Origin: Nitrospirota bacterium
GTDB lineage: Bacteria > Nitrospirota > JACRHJ01
Reading direction: 5' to 3'
DNA length: 64,000 nucleotides
Assembly (NCBI GenBank): GCA_016212105.1
Contig: JACRHJ010000047.1
Span: 1 to 64,000 of the forward strand
Each line of letters begins with the position of its first letter. Position 1 is the first letter of the stretch. The notes under the pieces are model-generated. The model did not search any database. It was not told where the DNA came from and worked only from the letters and a program-made list of their open reading frames with translations. The translations under genes and the position numbers were made by a program. Positions 18,175 through 26,071 of the stretch are shown here, in pieces.

Positions 18175-19260
18175 ATGCGCCGCCTGCTCATGCTCGCCGT
18201 ACTTGCCGCCGCCCTGCTCGTCCCAGCCCTTTCGTACTCGCTCACGCCGCAGGAGGAGGAGCTTCTCCGGAAGGCCGGCGTGTCCGAGGAAAAGATTACC
18301 GAGATGAAAAACCCGGCCCCGGAGGCAGCGCGGTACGAGGCGGTCGTCCCGCCCCCGTTCGACATAACCGACTGGAACGCGGACGGGAAAAAGGACATAA
18401 TCGCGGGCACGTCCAGCGGCGAGCTGAACGTGTTCATGAACACCGGCACGAACGAGGCGCCGGAGTTCGAGGACGCTGAAGAGGTGGACGGCGGAGACGT
18501 GGACTCCGGCACCATATCCGTGCCGTGCATCGTGGACTGGAACAACGACGGGGCAAAGGACGTCCTGATGGGGAACCGGGCAGGGACTGTGTTCGCGTTC
18601 ATCAACAGGGGCACGAACTCCGCCCCCAGGTTCTCTGGCGGCTTCGAGCTAATGGACGGCGACCTCGACGTCGGGAGCTACTCCGCGCCGGCGGCGGTGG
18701 ACTGGGACGCGGACGGGAATAAGGACCTGGTCGTCGGGAGCTTCGACGGCACGCTTTACACGTACATCAACACAGGCACGGACGCGGAGCCTCAGTTCAA
18801 GTCCGAGCCTCTTGAGCTGCACGCCGAGCTTGTCACGTACTCGACATTCAACTACACCACGCCGTTCATCGTCAGGAACCACGACAACGGCCTGTTCGAC
18901 ATTATCACAGGGTGCGGGGACGGCAGGGTGTACAGGTTCCGGAACGCGGGTACGAAAGGCGCGCCCAGGTTCTCGTCCCCCCAGCACGTCATGGTCAACG
19001 ACTTCATTTACCAGCTCGAGGGCAACTCGAACGTCATAGCGACCGACTGGGACGGAGACGGCATCGAGGACCTGCTCGTGTCGAACCGGACGACCACGCA
19101 GACGGAAGGGACAAGCTCGACCGACGCCCTTTCCAGGCCCTCCGACGTGTCCAGGAGGCCAAGCAGGGTCTACCTGCTCAAGAACGTCGGGACGAACAAG
19201 CTGCCCAGGTACGACAGGGCGGTCGAGATACTCAAGGACAAGTACGACATAAACATTTAA
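18175..19260 (+). CDS. Secreted FG-GAP/VCBS-repeat protein
   Basis: The 361-aa product has a signal peptide (MRRLLMLAVLAAALLVPALS). At least four repeats carry calcium-binding-like D-x-N/D-x-D-G-x-x-D motifs: DWNADGKKD, DWNNDGAKD, DWDADGNKD and DWDGDGIED. Each is followed by a F-x-N-x-G-T-N/D-x-x-P-x-F beta-propeller signature (VFMNTGTNEAPEF, AFINRGTNSAPRF). A seven-bladed propeller in the periplasm or outside the cell is likely. It is the first gene after a strong promoter and operator, and a sigma factor gene follows after 20 bases. Ligand unknown. Confidence 0.85.
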   Translation: MRRLLMLAVLAAALLVPALSYSLTPQEEELLRKAGVSEEKITEMKNPAPEAARYEAVVPPPFDITDWNADGKKDIIAGTSSGELNVFMNTGTNEAPEFEDAEEVDGGDVDSGTISVPCIVDWNNDGAKDVLMGNRAGTVFAFINRGTNSAPRFSGGFELMDGDLDVGSYSAPAAVDWDADGNKDLVVGSFDGTLYTYINTGTDAEPQFKSEPLELHAELVTYSTFNYTTPFIVRNHDNGLFDIITGCGDGRVYRFRNAGTKGAPRFSSPQHVMVNDFIYQLEGNSNVIATDWDGDGIEDLLVSNRTTTQTEGTSSTDALSRPSDVSRRPSRVYLLKNVGTNKLPRYDRAVEILKDKYDINI

Positions 19261-19280
19261 GGGGGACCCGACAGCGCCGG

Positions 19281-20168
19281 ATGCCGAAACGTGAACACAA
19301 CGGGTCAGCCCCGACACCTGACGAGCTTGAGGCATGCCGCGCGCTCATAGCGGAAAACCTCTCGTTCATCGAGGAGCGCTGCTACAAGGCCTACGGACTC
19401 GCCTCGTCCCGGTACGGCGGCGACGACGTCCCCGCGTCCAACAGGGCCGACTCGCTGATGGTGGCCGTGATGGAACACCTCGCGGCGGATGATTTCCGCG
19501 TCATCCGCGAGTACAAGGGCAGGGCTTCGATAAAGGGCTACCTGAACGTCGTCATAGCGAACAAGGTCGTGGACATATACAGGAGCCGCGAGGGCCGCTC
19601 CCGCGCATCCGAGGAGGCGAGGAAGTACGGGGAGGCTGGCATCCGGCTTTATGCTCTGGTATTCACGGACGGCCTGCCGGTCGAGGAGGCGCACGCTATC
19701 ATAGTCAGGGAAAAGCTTTTCTCCGGGGACGTCGAGACGCTCCGCGACATGGCGGACAGGATAGGCGCGCGCAGGACGCACGCGCACAGGGAGGTCTCGC
19801 TCGACGCGCCAGCCCCGGGCCCAGAAGACGACGGAGGAGGCGGCCAGGGCGGGTACTACATGCGCGTCCTGTCGGACGAGTCCGGGCGGATAAACGCTGC
19901 GGATGGAACGCCCGGCCCGGAGGGTGAGTACCTCGACAAGGAAAAGGAACATATCAAGGCTGAGGCTCTCGCCGAGGCAGTGCGTTCGCTCGACCCGGAG
20001 GAACGTCTTATGGTGAAGCTCCGGTACGTGGACGGCAAGGACGTGCGTGAGGTCGCGAGGGCTATCGGCAGCACCGAGAAGAACACATACCGGAAGCTGT
20101 CCAACATGCTTGAGAAGTGCAGGAAGGCATTGAGCAGAAAAGGGGTGAAGGCGGAAGACCTTCTGTAG
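19281..20168 (+). CDS. Sigma-70 family RNA polymerase sigma factor (ECF-like)
   Basis: The 295-aa product begins MPKREHNGSAPTPDELEACR. A region-2-like helix block is at about residues 60-110 (DFRVIREYKGRASIKGYLNV and VIANKVVDIYRSREGRSR). A region-4 helix-turn-helix lies near the C-terminus (LDPEERLMVKLRYVDGKDVREV...STEKNTYRKL). The middle ~90 residues are longer than in typical ECF factors. The next gene encodes a membrane zinc-finger anti-sigma factor, so activity is probably released by an envelope signal. Longer frames upstream overlap the VCBS gene and are rejected. Confidence 0.85.
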   Translation: MPKREHNGSAPTPDELEACRALIAENLSFIEERCYKAYGLASSRYGGDDVPASNRADSLMVAVMEHLAADDFRVIREYKGRASIKGYLNVVIANKVVDIYRSREGRSRASEEARKYGEAGIRLYALVFTDGLPVEEAHAIIVREKLFSGDVETLRDMADRIGARRTHAHREVSLDAPAPGPEDDGGGGQGGYYMRVLSDESGRINAADGTPGPEGEYLDKEKEHIKAEALAEAVRSLDPEERLMVKLRYVDGKDVREVARAIGSTEKNTYRKLSNMLEKCRKALSRKGVKAEDLL

Positions 20169-20198
20169 AATTTTACGAGGTTGTCCGTCAATACGGAT

Positions 20199-21524
20199 AT
20201 GAGCGATAGATCCAACAACATACCGGAAGGCCGGGACAACATGGACGACAGTCTGGGCAAAGCGCTCGGCCGCGCGCTCGGCCGGGGACATGCGGAAGGC
20301 GCATGCCCGCCGCCCGAAGACCTGGCCGCGCTCGCCGAGGGCCTCATGACCAGAAGCGAGCGCGACGTCCTGTTCGCACACCTGACTGACTGCGAAAGGT
20401 GCCGCGAGGTCTACTCGCTTGCCTGCGAGACGGCCCCGGAGACTACCATAGTCGCCACCGAGGACGCCGTGGCGTCTCTCAATCCTGCCAGCGTTACAGC
20501 TGCGCCGAGGCTTGAAGTTCCCGCGCGTCCGTCCGGGTTCCGCTGGCAGGCCCGGTACTTCGTGCCGGCCGCCCTCGCCGCGTCCATCCTGCTCGTGATA
20601 GTTTCCTGGCCTGTACTCACAGGCCGGAACAAGGACGTGCGCGAGACGGCGAACTACTACGCGAGTGGACCGGTCATCTCGAAGGATTCGGACAACGCGC
20701 CGGGGTCCCCGGCGCCGGCTGCCGCCCCGCCCGCAGCTGCGGTGATGGAAGAGCAGAAGACCCCCGCTCAACTCGGTAACGAACTGGCTGACAAGGACGT
20801 CAGCCAGCCGTCAGCCCCGACTGGCGGCGCAAGAGACGAGGGGCGTATCGCATCCGGCAACGCAGGGCCTAAGGCAAAGTCTGATACTGCAGAGCCCAGG
20901 TTCTCTGCCCTGCCGGAGCTGTCCGGCAGAACGGATGAGGAGCGGACGGTAATGGCCGCCCCTCCACCGCCAGCGCCAGCGCCAACCGGAACGCGCATGG
21001 CCGAGGCCCCGCCCGCACCTGCATCCGCCGCCCAAGCCGAACCGGCGAAACAGTCAGAGCTTCGCAGAGTTGCTCCGAAACGGTTGTTCAGTCAAGCGAT
21101 GCCGTCGTCTCCTCCCCCACCCGCGATGGCCGAGCCGAAAGAGCTGGCGGTCGCACAGGCCCCGGCATCTCTACTGGCGGAGGCTTCGGGCGGAGCCGCC
21201 CCTCAGTCCAAGCCCCCGGCCCGCATGGCACGCATCAGCCTGGACGAACGGCTGAAGCTCGTGCTCGGCAGGCTGGACAAAGAGGTGTCCGACAAAGACG
21301 AGATAGCGTCGCTCTTCAAGGACCTGAAGCTCGGCGAAAAGGATTTCCGGCTTGGTGATGTGAAGAAGGTGGTGCTGGTGTGGCCTTCAAAGCCCGGGGC
21401 TGACTCGGACACAATACGCAAAAGAGTGCTGTTGGGATCGGCGCAGGCTGACGTAAGCATCGGCGACGGTGGCGTGCTGACCATCCGCATAAACAGAAGG
21501 GCTACGGCAGCCGTCGGGTGCTGA
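20199..21524 (+). CDS. Membrane zinc-finger anti-sigma factor with Pro/Ala-rich periplasmic domain
   Basis: The 441-aa product has a cytosolic ZAS-type domain near residues 45-75 (HLTDCERCREVYSLAC; H-x3-C-x2-C). One membrane helix (FVPAALAASILLVIVSWPV) is at about 120-140. A long periplasmic part rich in Pro and Ala follows, ending in a folded domain with LDERLKLVLGRLDKEVSDKD and KVVLVWPSKPGADSDTI. It lies 30 bases after the sigma factor gene, the standard arrangement for a cognate pair. The start is uncertain: TTG 20181, ATG 20199 and ATG 20241 are all in frame and none has an ideal Shine-Dalgarno. Confidence 0.82.
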   Translation: MSDRSNNIPEGRDNMDDSLGKALGRALGRGHAEGACPPPEDLAALAEGLMTRSERDVLFAHLTDCERCREVYSLACETAPETTIVATEDAVASLNPASVTAAPRLEVPARPSGFRWQARYFVPAALAASILLVIVSWPVLTGRNKDVRETANYYASGPVISKDSDNAPGSPAPAAAPPAAAVMEEQKTPAQLGNELADKDVSQPSAPTGGARDEGRIASGNAGPKAKSDTAEPRFSALPELSGRTDEERTVMAAPPPPAPAPTGTRMAEAPPAPASAAQAEPAKQSELRRVAPKRLFSQAMPSSPPPPAMAEPKELAVAQAPASLLAEASGGAAPQSKPPARMARISLDERLKLVLGRLDKEVSDKDEIASLFKDLKLGEKDFRLGDVKKVVLVWPSKPGADSDTIRKRVLLGSAQADVSIGDGGVLTIRINRRATAAVGC

Positions 21525-21599
21525 CATAATAAGACCGCTCTCCCCGATTTTGAAGGTCTGCCCCAGCTAATGCCTGAGTGGCAGGTGTGGCGACACTTC

Positions 21600-23186
21600 C
21601 TAAATCCTCACAGGCAGGTTCCCCATGAAGACTATCTCGCCCATGAAGGCGCGGCACGCGGCCTGCTGCATCGCCTCGGACGGGTCGTAGGCAGCGACGA
21701 CGTACTCCGCGTCCATGAACTGCCTGAGGACGTACGGGCTCCCGAACGAGACCGCGACGGTGCGCGGGTTCGCCTTTATAATCTGACGGCCAAGCTCGAG
21801 CAGCTCCGGGGAAAGACCGGATATACCCTTGCCCGCCCTGACCTTCGAGAACACGGATATGATGACGAGCGTCGCCTTCTTCGCGCGCTTTACCGCCTCG
21901 TCCCGGAGCTTGTCGGCGTCGGCCTTCGTGACGAACAGGTTCGTGAGACGCTTGTGGCGCGCGGAGAGTACGCTCCGGAGCACGCGCCCGGCCATCATGT
22001 CGCCGTCTCCCTCCAGGACTATGTGGGCGACCCCGCCCTTGACGTCCGCGAGGGCCGGGAAGGCGCCGCCCGCCTTGACGAGGGTTAGCGCCCTCTGCGC
22101 TATCGCGTCCGCCGTGGCCGCGCCGTCGTTCATGCGCGCGTGTATGGCGGACTCCGTTGCCTTTACCGGGTGGCAGTACTTCTCCTTGGCCCTCTGGAGC
22201 CTCCCCGCGGAGGCCATCACGTCATCCTTGGTTACATCCTTCCGCGCGGCAAGCTCTTTTAGCCCGGCCAGGTAAGAAAGCGGGTCGGGCGGGTGCAGCA
22301 GGATGTCCGCGCCGGCCTTTATCGCGAGGCGCGCGGCCTCCATCGGCGTGTAATGCCCCGTGAGCGCGCCCATGTCGAGGGCGTCCGTAAGGACGAGCCC
22401 CTGAAACCCGGCGCGGTTACGGAGGTAGTTGCGGGTTATCCTCACGGACAGGCTCGCCGGGTAGTCGGGGTCCAGTTCCGGCACCTTGAGGTGCGCGGTC
22501 ATGACCATCTCGACGCCCTTCATCACCGCCCTCCTGAAGGGGAGCATGTCTTCCTCTTCGAGACTGTCCCTGTCCTTGTCCACCACAGGGAGGACGGTGT
22601 GCGAGTCGAGCGTCGCCTCGCCGTGGCCGGGGTAATGCTTCGCGCAGGCCATGACTGGGATGCGCGACTCCTGGAGCCCGGCCACGTACTGCTCGCCGAG
22701 CGCCGTCACCTTCTGCGGCTCGTCCGAGAAGGCCCGTGTGCATATTATCGGGTTCTCGGGGTTCGAGTTCACGTCCAGGACCGGCCCAAGGACCGCGTGC
22801 ACGCCGGCCCAGCGCGCCTCGGACGCGACGTCGTCGAGCATCTCCGAGACGAGCCCGATGCCGTCCCTCGACACGACGTCCGTGGCCGCGGCCACCGCCA
22901 TCTGGCAGGGGAATACCGTCGCGCCTTTTAACTGCTGGCCCGCGCCCCTCTCCATGTCGGACGCTATCAGGAGCGGTATCTTCGCCTTTGCCTGGAGCTT
23001 GGCAAGGTACCCCCGCACCTCCCAGAACTCGCCGCCGAAGAGTATAAAACCGCCGACGCCGGCCCCGACCAGCTTGAGAGCCTCCTTGAAGTACTCCTCC
23101 TCGCCAAGTCTGCCGCCGTCGAGCCTGGGCATGACCCTCTGCGCCAGCATCTCGGCCACGGTCAACCCTTTCAGGTTAAAGGCCAT
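21600..23186 (-). CDS. nagZ: Glycoside hydrolase family 3 beta-N-acetylhexosaminidase (NagZ-like)
   Basis: The 528-aa product is a GH3 enzyme that removes GlcNAc from muropeptides during cell-wall recycling. The catalytic loop KHYPGHGEATLDSH is at about residues 190-203. The nucleophile region LVLTDALDMGAL is near 280, and the substrate pocket includes PLLIASDMERGAGQQL. It is longer than E. coli NagZ (341 aa) and carries a C-terminal GH3_C-like domain, as in NagZ of Bacteroides and Firmicutes. No signal peptide is visible, so it is cytosolic. anmK lies upstream on the same strand, the same pathway. Confidence 0.9.
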   Translation of the reverse strand: MAFNLKGLTVAEMLAQRVMPRLDGGRLGEEEYFKEALKLVGAGVGGFILFGGEFWEVRGYLAKLQAKAKIPLLIASDMERGAGQQLKGATVFPCQMAVAAATDVVSRDGIGLVSEMLDDVASEARWAGVHAVLGPVLDVNSNPENPIICTRAFSDEPQKVTALGEQYVAGLQESRIPVMACAKHYPGHGEATLDSHTVLPVVDKDRDSLEEEDMLPFRRAVMKGVEMVMTAHLKVPELDPDYPASLSVRITRNYLRNRAGFQGLVLTDALDMGALTGHYTPMEAARLAIKAGADILLHPPDPLSYLAGLKELAARKDVTKDDVMASAGRLQRAKEKYCHPVKATESAIHARMNDGAATADAIAQRALTLVKAGGAFPALADVKGGVAHIVLEGDGDMMAGRVLRSVLSARHKRLTNLFVTKADADKLRDEAVKRAKKATLVIISVFSKVRAGKGISGLSPELLELGRQIIKANPRTVAVSFGSPYVLRQFMDAEYVVAAYDPSEAMQQAACRAFMGEIVFMGNLPVRI

Positions 23187-23393
23187 CTCGTTTTCCTCTT
23201 CCTCTGGATGGATAACTGCATGAATACATGGTACAATGTCAATATGAATTCTTGTCGGCCGTGCATCCTGTATTGTCGCCCCGTGCTTGACACGGGGTCC
23301 AGGAATTTATGAACTTCCTTGATTCCCGCCGGAGCCTGCCCCGGTATGCCTGAAGCCGGGGCGGGAATGACAAGTCGTGGGCCATGCCCCCGC
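23187..23393. repeat. Repeat-filled gap between anmK and nagZ
   Basis: CCCCGTGCTTGACACGGGG (23279-23297) and a GGATTCCCGCC...GGCGGGAATGAC unit (23320-23371) occur here in the same order as at 46305-46395. No gene is present. Confidence 0.75.
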
Positions 23394-24566
23394 CTACAAG
23401 CTGATCTTCCCCAGCACCGCGCCGTGAGAGGCCCCGGTGACGGCGGGTACGTTGCCGGGGTTCCCGGATACCGTCTCGTTCGCGAGCACCGCGAAGCAGA
23501 GCGCCTCCCTCGCCTGGACGGGGACTCCGAACTCGCCGGTCGTCGAGACCTGAATATCCCCGAACAGGTCTCTCAGCCTCGACACCAGGAAACCGTTCAG
23601 CGCGCCTCCCCCTGCAAGGACCACCCGGTCGATATTATGATTAGGCAGGACAAAATCCCCGTACGCCCGGTATATGCTCAGGGCGGTGACCTCGGTCAGC
23701 GTCCGGAGGATGTCCCGGGGCCTTGCGCCGGGGTGCTCCGCGACCACCCTCTCCGCCATAGCCCGGCCGAACAGCTCACGGCCGGTGGACTTGGGCGGTC
23801 TCTTCCTGAAATAGGGATGCGACAGCAGTTTTTTGCATAATTGCTGAATAACATCCCCATCCGCCGCAATATTACCGCCAATGTCACACGACAGATTCCC
23901 ACCGCTCAGGATTCGCGCCGCCTCGTCCATCAGCGAGCAGCCCGGCCCGGTGTCGAACCCCGTGACGCCTGAAAGGCCCTCCGTGACGACGGTCACGTTG
24001 GCGATTCCGCCGATGTTCTGGAGCGCCGTAACCCGGCCGGGACCGCGGAAGAGTATCCAGTCCGCCATCGGGACCAGAGGCGCGCCGTGGCCGCCGGCCG
24101 CGATGTCCGCAGGGCGGAAGTCCGAGACGGTCACGATGCCCGTCCGGGCCGCGATGACCGAGCCGTCTCCAATCTGGAGCGTCGAGCCCGGCCTTTTGCC
24201 TGCGGGCGGTATATGGTATACCGTCTGGCCGTGCGAGCCGATAACGTCCACGTCCGTGGGCACAAGCCCCGCATCTGCTATCGCGTCGAGCGCGGCATCC
24301 GCGTAGAACTCCGCCAGCTCGAAGTTGAGCCCGCATATCAGGGCGGTATCGCCGGAAAACGCATCCGCCACCCTCCGCCGGAGCCGTATCGGGTACGCCC
24401 TGTGCATATGGGCCATGAGCGACACCTTCGAGGCCGCTCCGGAGCCGGTTATCCTCGCCACAGCCGCGTCCACGCCGTCGTGGGACGTGCCGGACATCAG
24501 GCCGACCACGGTGCGGGTCTTCTTCCTGGCGATGGTTATCAGGCGGTTTATACGGTTGTCCTTCAT
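23394..24566 (-). CDS. anmK: Anhydro-N-acetylmuramic acid kinase
   Basis: AnmK phosphorylates 1,6-anhydro-MurNAc to MurNAc-6-P in peptidoglycan recycling. The 390-aa product shows the ATPase-fold phosphate-1 motif VVGLMSGTSHDGVDAA at about residues 17-32, VIGSHGQTVYHIP near 105, and the GFDTGPGCSLMDEAARI and VVLAGGGALNGFL motifs later. The MKDNRINRL start at 24566 is preferred; the upstream sequence (24567-24590) is a GGGCGGGCA/TGCCCGCC palindrome. No Shine-Dalgarno is visible, so the start is not certain. nagZ is next downstream. Confidence 0.93.
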   Translation of the reverse strand: MKDNRINRLITIARKKTRTVVGLMSGTSHDGVDAAVARITGSGAASKVSLMAHMHRAYPIRLRRRVADAFSGDTALICGLNFELAEFYADAALDAIADAGLVPTDVDVIGSHGQTVYHIPPAGKRPGSTLQIGDGSVIAARTGIVTVSDFRPADIAAGGHGAPLVPMADWILFRGPGRVTALQNIGGIANVTVVTEGLSGVTGFDTGPGCSLMDEAARILSGGNLSCDIGGNIAADGDVIQQLCKKLLSHPYFRKRPPKSTGRELFGRAMAERVVAEHPGARPRDILRTLTEVTALSIYRAYGDFVLPNHNIDRVVLAGGGALNGFLVSRLRDLFGDIQVSTTGEFGVPVQAREALCFAVLANETVSGNPGNVPAVTGASHGAVLGKISL

Positions 24567-24962
24567 TGTAGGGCGGGCAATGCCCGCCAGAACATTAATG
24601 CATGCGGCCTTCCCGGCACTTGCCCGCGCCGCCACCCGCGCGGATTATACACAATTTTATCCACTATTCCAATATTTTTCTTGACAAAGCCGCAATTTTG
24701 CGGACCTGCTGGTTTTACTCCCGGCCGATTATGGTTGATTTCCAGTCAGCCATACATAGCCCACCCGAACATCGTCATCCACGCCGTCCTCGAAGCTGAA
24801 GGACGCGGCGGCGCGAAGACCGCCCCGCGTAAGCTTCCCCGCGCCGGTTGTCCACCACCTGACCACACTGTTTTACCGGCCTGTCCACAGTACAGGCCCC
24901 GGTTATTCACAGCTTGCTCACAGCGCGTTCCATGCACCGCGGGAGCGGCCGGGTTACGGGCA
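24567..24962. other. Gene-free region with DnaA-box-like cluster (candidate replication or DnaA-binding locus)
   Basis: This ~400-base gap has no gene. It contains TTATACACA (24645-24653) and TTATTCACA (24903-24911), both exact TTATNCACA. Four nearer variants on the same strand are TTATCCACT (24657-24665), TCATCCACG (24775-24783), TTGTCCACC (24848-24856) and CTGTCCACA (24881-24889). An AT-rich stretch (24651-24700) with a CCGCAATTTTGCGG palindrome adjoins the first two boxes. A TTGACA at 24681 has no matching -10 element. Confidence 0.45.
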
Positions 24963-24990
24963 AAACAAAAGGGGCCCCAACCGGGGCCCC
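24963..24990 (-). terminator. Intrinsic terminator of the zinc-ribbon gene
   Basis: Read on the minus strand, GGGGCCCC pairs with GGGGCCCC (24983-24990 with 24971-24978, loop GGTT). A T-rich tail follows. It lies 31 bases after the stop codon of the minus-strand gene. Confidence 0.85.
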
Positions 24991-25020
24991 TGCGAATACA
25001 AGTATATATAGCGGTTGGGA

Positions 25021-25440
25021 TTACGCCTTCTTCGCGGGCGCCTTCTTCGCGGCTGCAGGCTTCGCGGCGGCCTTGACGGCCGGCTTCGCGGCGGTAGCCT
25101 TCGTGGCGGTCTTCGGGGCGGCGGCAGGCTTGGCGGCGGCCTTCGGGGCGGCCTTGGCGGCGGCAGGCTTGGCGGCGGCCTTCGGGGCGGCCTTCGGGGC
25201 GGCCTTGGCGGCGGCAGGCTTCGCGGCGGCCTTCGGGGCGGCCTTCGGGGCGGCCTTAACGGCCGGCTTCGCGGCGGTAGCCTTTGTAGCAGTCTTGGGC
25301 GCGGCCTTGGCAGCCGGCTTCGCGGCGGCAGCCTTAGTGGCCGTCTTGGCGGCAGGCTTTGCAGCGGCCTTCGGGGCGGCTTTGGCGGCCGGCTTCGCGG
25401 CAGGCTTCGCGGCCGGGGTCTTCGCAGCGGTTGCCTTCGT
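25021..25440. repeat. Tandem GC-rich repeats encoding the basic tail
   Basis: Imperfect tandem units built from GCGGCCTTCGGGGCGGCCTT and GGCGGCGGCAGGCTT run through the tail-coding part. They produce long open frames in other phases (24914-25516 and 25015-25749 on the plus strand), which are artefacts. Confidence 0.8.
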
Positions 25441-25746
25441 GGTCTTCGATGCAGTAGTCGCAGCCATCTTCCTAGCTCCTTTTGTTGGGGCCGTCATCTT
25501 GACGGCGGTTGGGTAGCAAAGCTCGTCCTCACTCACAGCCAACCGCCCGCAGGTCTCGCAGACATACTTCAGTTCCAAGACCTTGGGCATACACACGTGC
25601 CGGGGGTTTTCGGCGACCGCGCCGCAGAACTCGCAGACCGCCATCTCGGTGGACTTGATGGGGGCGCACAGGTGCCCCTTCGAAGAAGACACGGCGCCGC
25701 AGGTCTCGCAGACATAGAGCGCGTCCTCCTTCCCAGTCCTTGTCAT
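25021..25746 (-). CDS. Triple zinc-ribbon protein with histone H1-like Lys/Ala/Pro tail
   Basis: The 241-aa product has two parts. Residues 1-80 hold three units of exactly 25 residues, each C-x2-C-x10-C (C13/C16/C27, C38/C41/C52, C63/C66/C77), with His just before the third Cys in the first two. From about residue 95 to the end the chain is a basic Ala/Lys/Pro/Thr repeat (AAKPAAKAAPKAA type), like histone H1 or the Hc1 and AlgP-type tails. DNA or RNA binding by the tail is inferred, and nucleoid association is the likely role. The tail is encoded by tandem DNA repeats and probably varies in length between strains. An internal ATG at residue 94 could give the tail alone. Confidence 0.8.
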   Translation of the reverse strand: MTRTGKEDALYVCETCGAVSSSKGHLCAPIKSTEMAVCEFCGAVAENPRHVCMPKVLELKYVCETCGRLAVSEDELCYPTAVKMTAPTKGARKMAATTASKTTKATAAKTPAAKPAAKPAAKAAPKAAAKPAAKTATKAAAAKPAAKAAPKTATKATAAKPAVKAAPKAAPKAAAKPAAAKAAPKAAPKAAAKPAAAKAAPKAAAKPAAAPKTATKATAAKPAVKAAAKPAAAKKAPAKKA

Positions 25747-26037
25747 TAATTCTCTCCTTTCGCTTCAGGTTTATAATGTCCCAGGCTAAAACCGGGTACT
25801 CAGGAAACCCTGTAAAAGATGAATCTCTAACCGGACCGTCCGTCCCCCGTGACACGGGTAAAATCCCTGTTTTTATTTAGTTACTTAATATAACCGAAAT
25901 ATTTGCCGATTGCAAATATTATTTAAGGGTTTATCACCAATACCGAGAATTTTTCTTGAGCCGGGAATTCGTCATCCGGGCCGGGTAATCACCACCTCCG
26001 GCGTTCCGGGATGGCAAAGATGCCTGCCCGTGCGACA
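25747..26037. promoter_or_regulatory. AT-rich divergent control region
   Basis: This gap separates the minus-strand zinc-ribbon gene from the plus-strand RNA promoter. It contains a perfect inverted repeat, AATATTTGC (25898-25906) and GCAAATATT (25912-25920) with a 5-base spacer, in the most AT-rich part. That repeat could be an operator for either unit. No reading frame is supported. Confidence 0.5.
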
Positions 26038-26065
26038 TTGACAACCCGCCCGTGTGTGGTATAAT
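26038..26065 (+). promoter_or_regulatory. Near-perfect sigma70 promoter with extended -10
   Basis: TTGACA (26038-26043), a 16-base spacer and TATAAT (26060-26065), with TG at 26057-26058 giving an extended -10. Both hexamers match consensus exactly. Start is expected near 26072. No protein gene follows on this strand before the terminator at 26646. Confidence 0.9.
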
Positions 26066-26071
26066 AGTATT

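Noticed and set aside
24681-24710. TTGACA as a promoter in the DnaA-box gap
   Set aside because: No -10 element lies at the right distance and no gene follows on that strand.
24914-25749. Plus-strand Gly/Ala/Phe-rich frames
   Set aside because: They arise from the tandem repeats that encode the Lys/Ala tail on the other strand.
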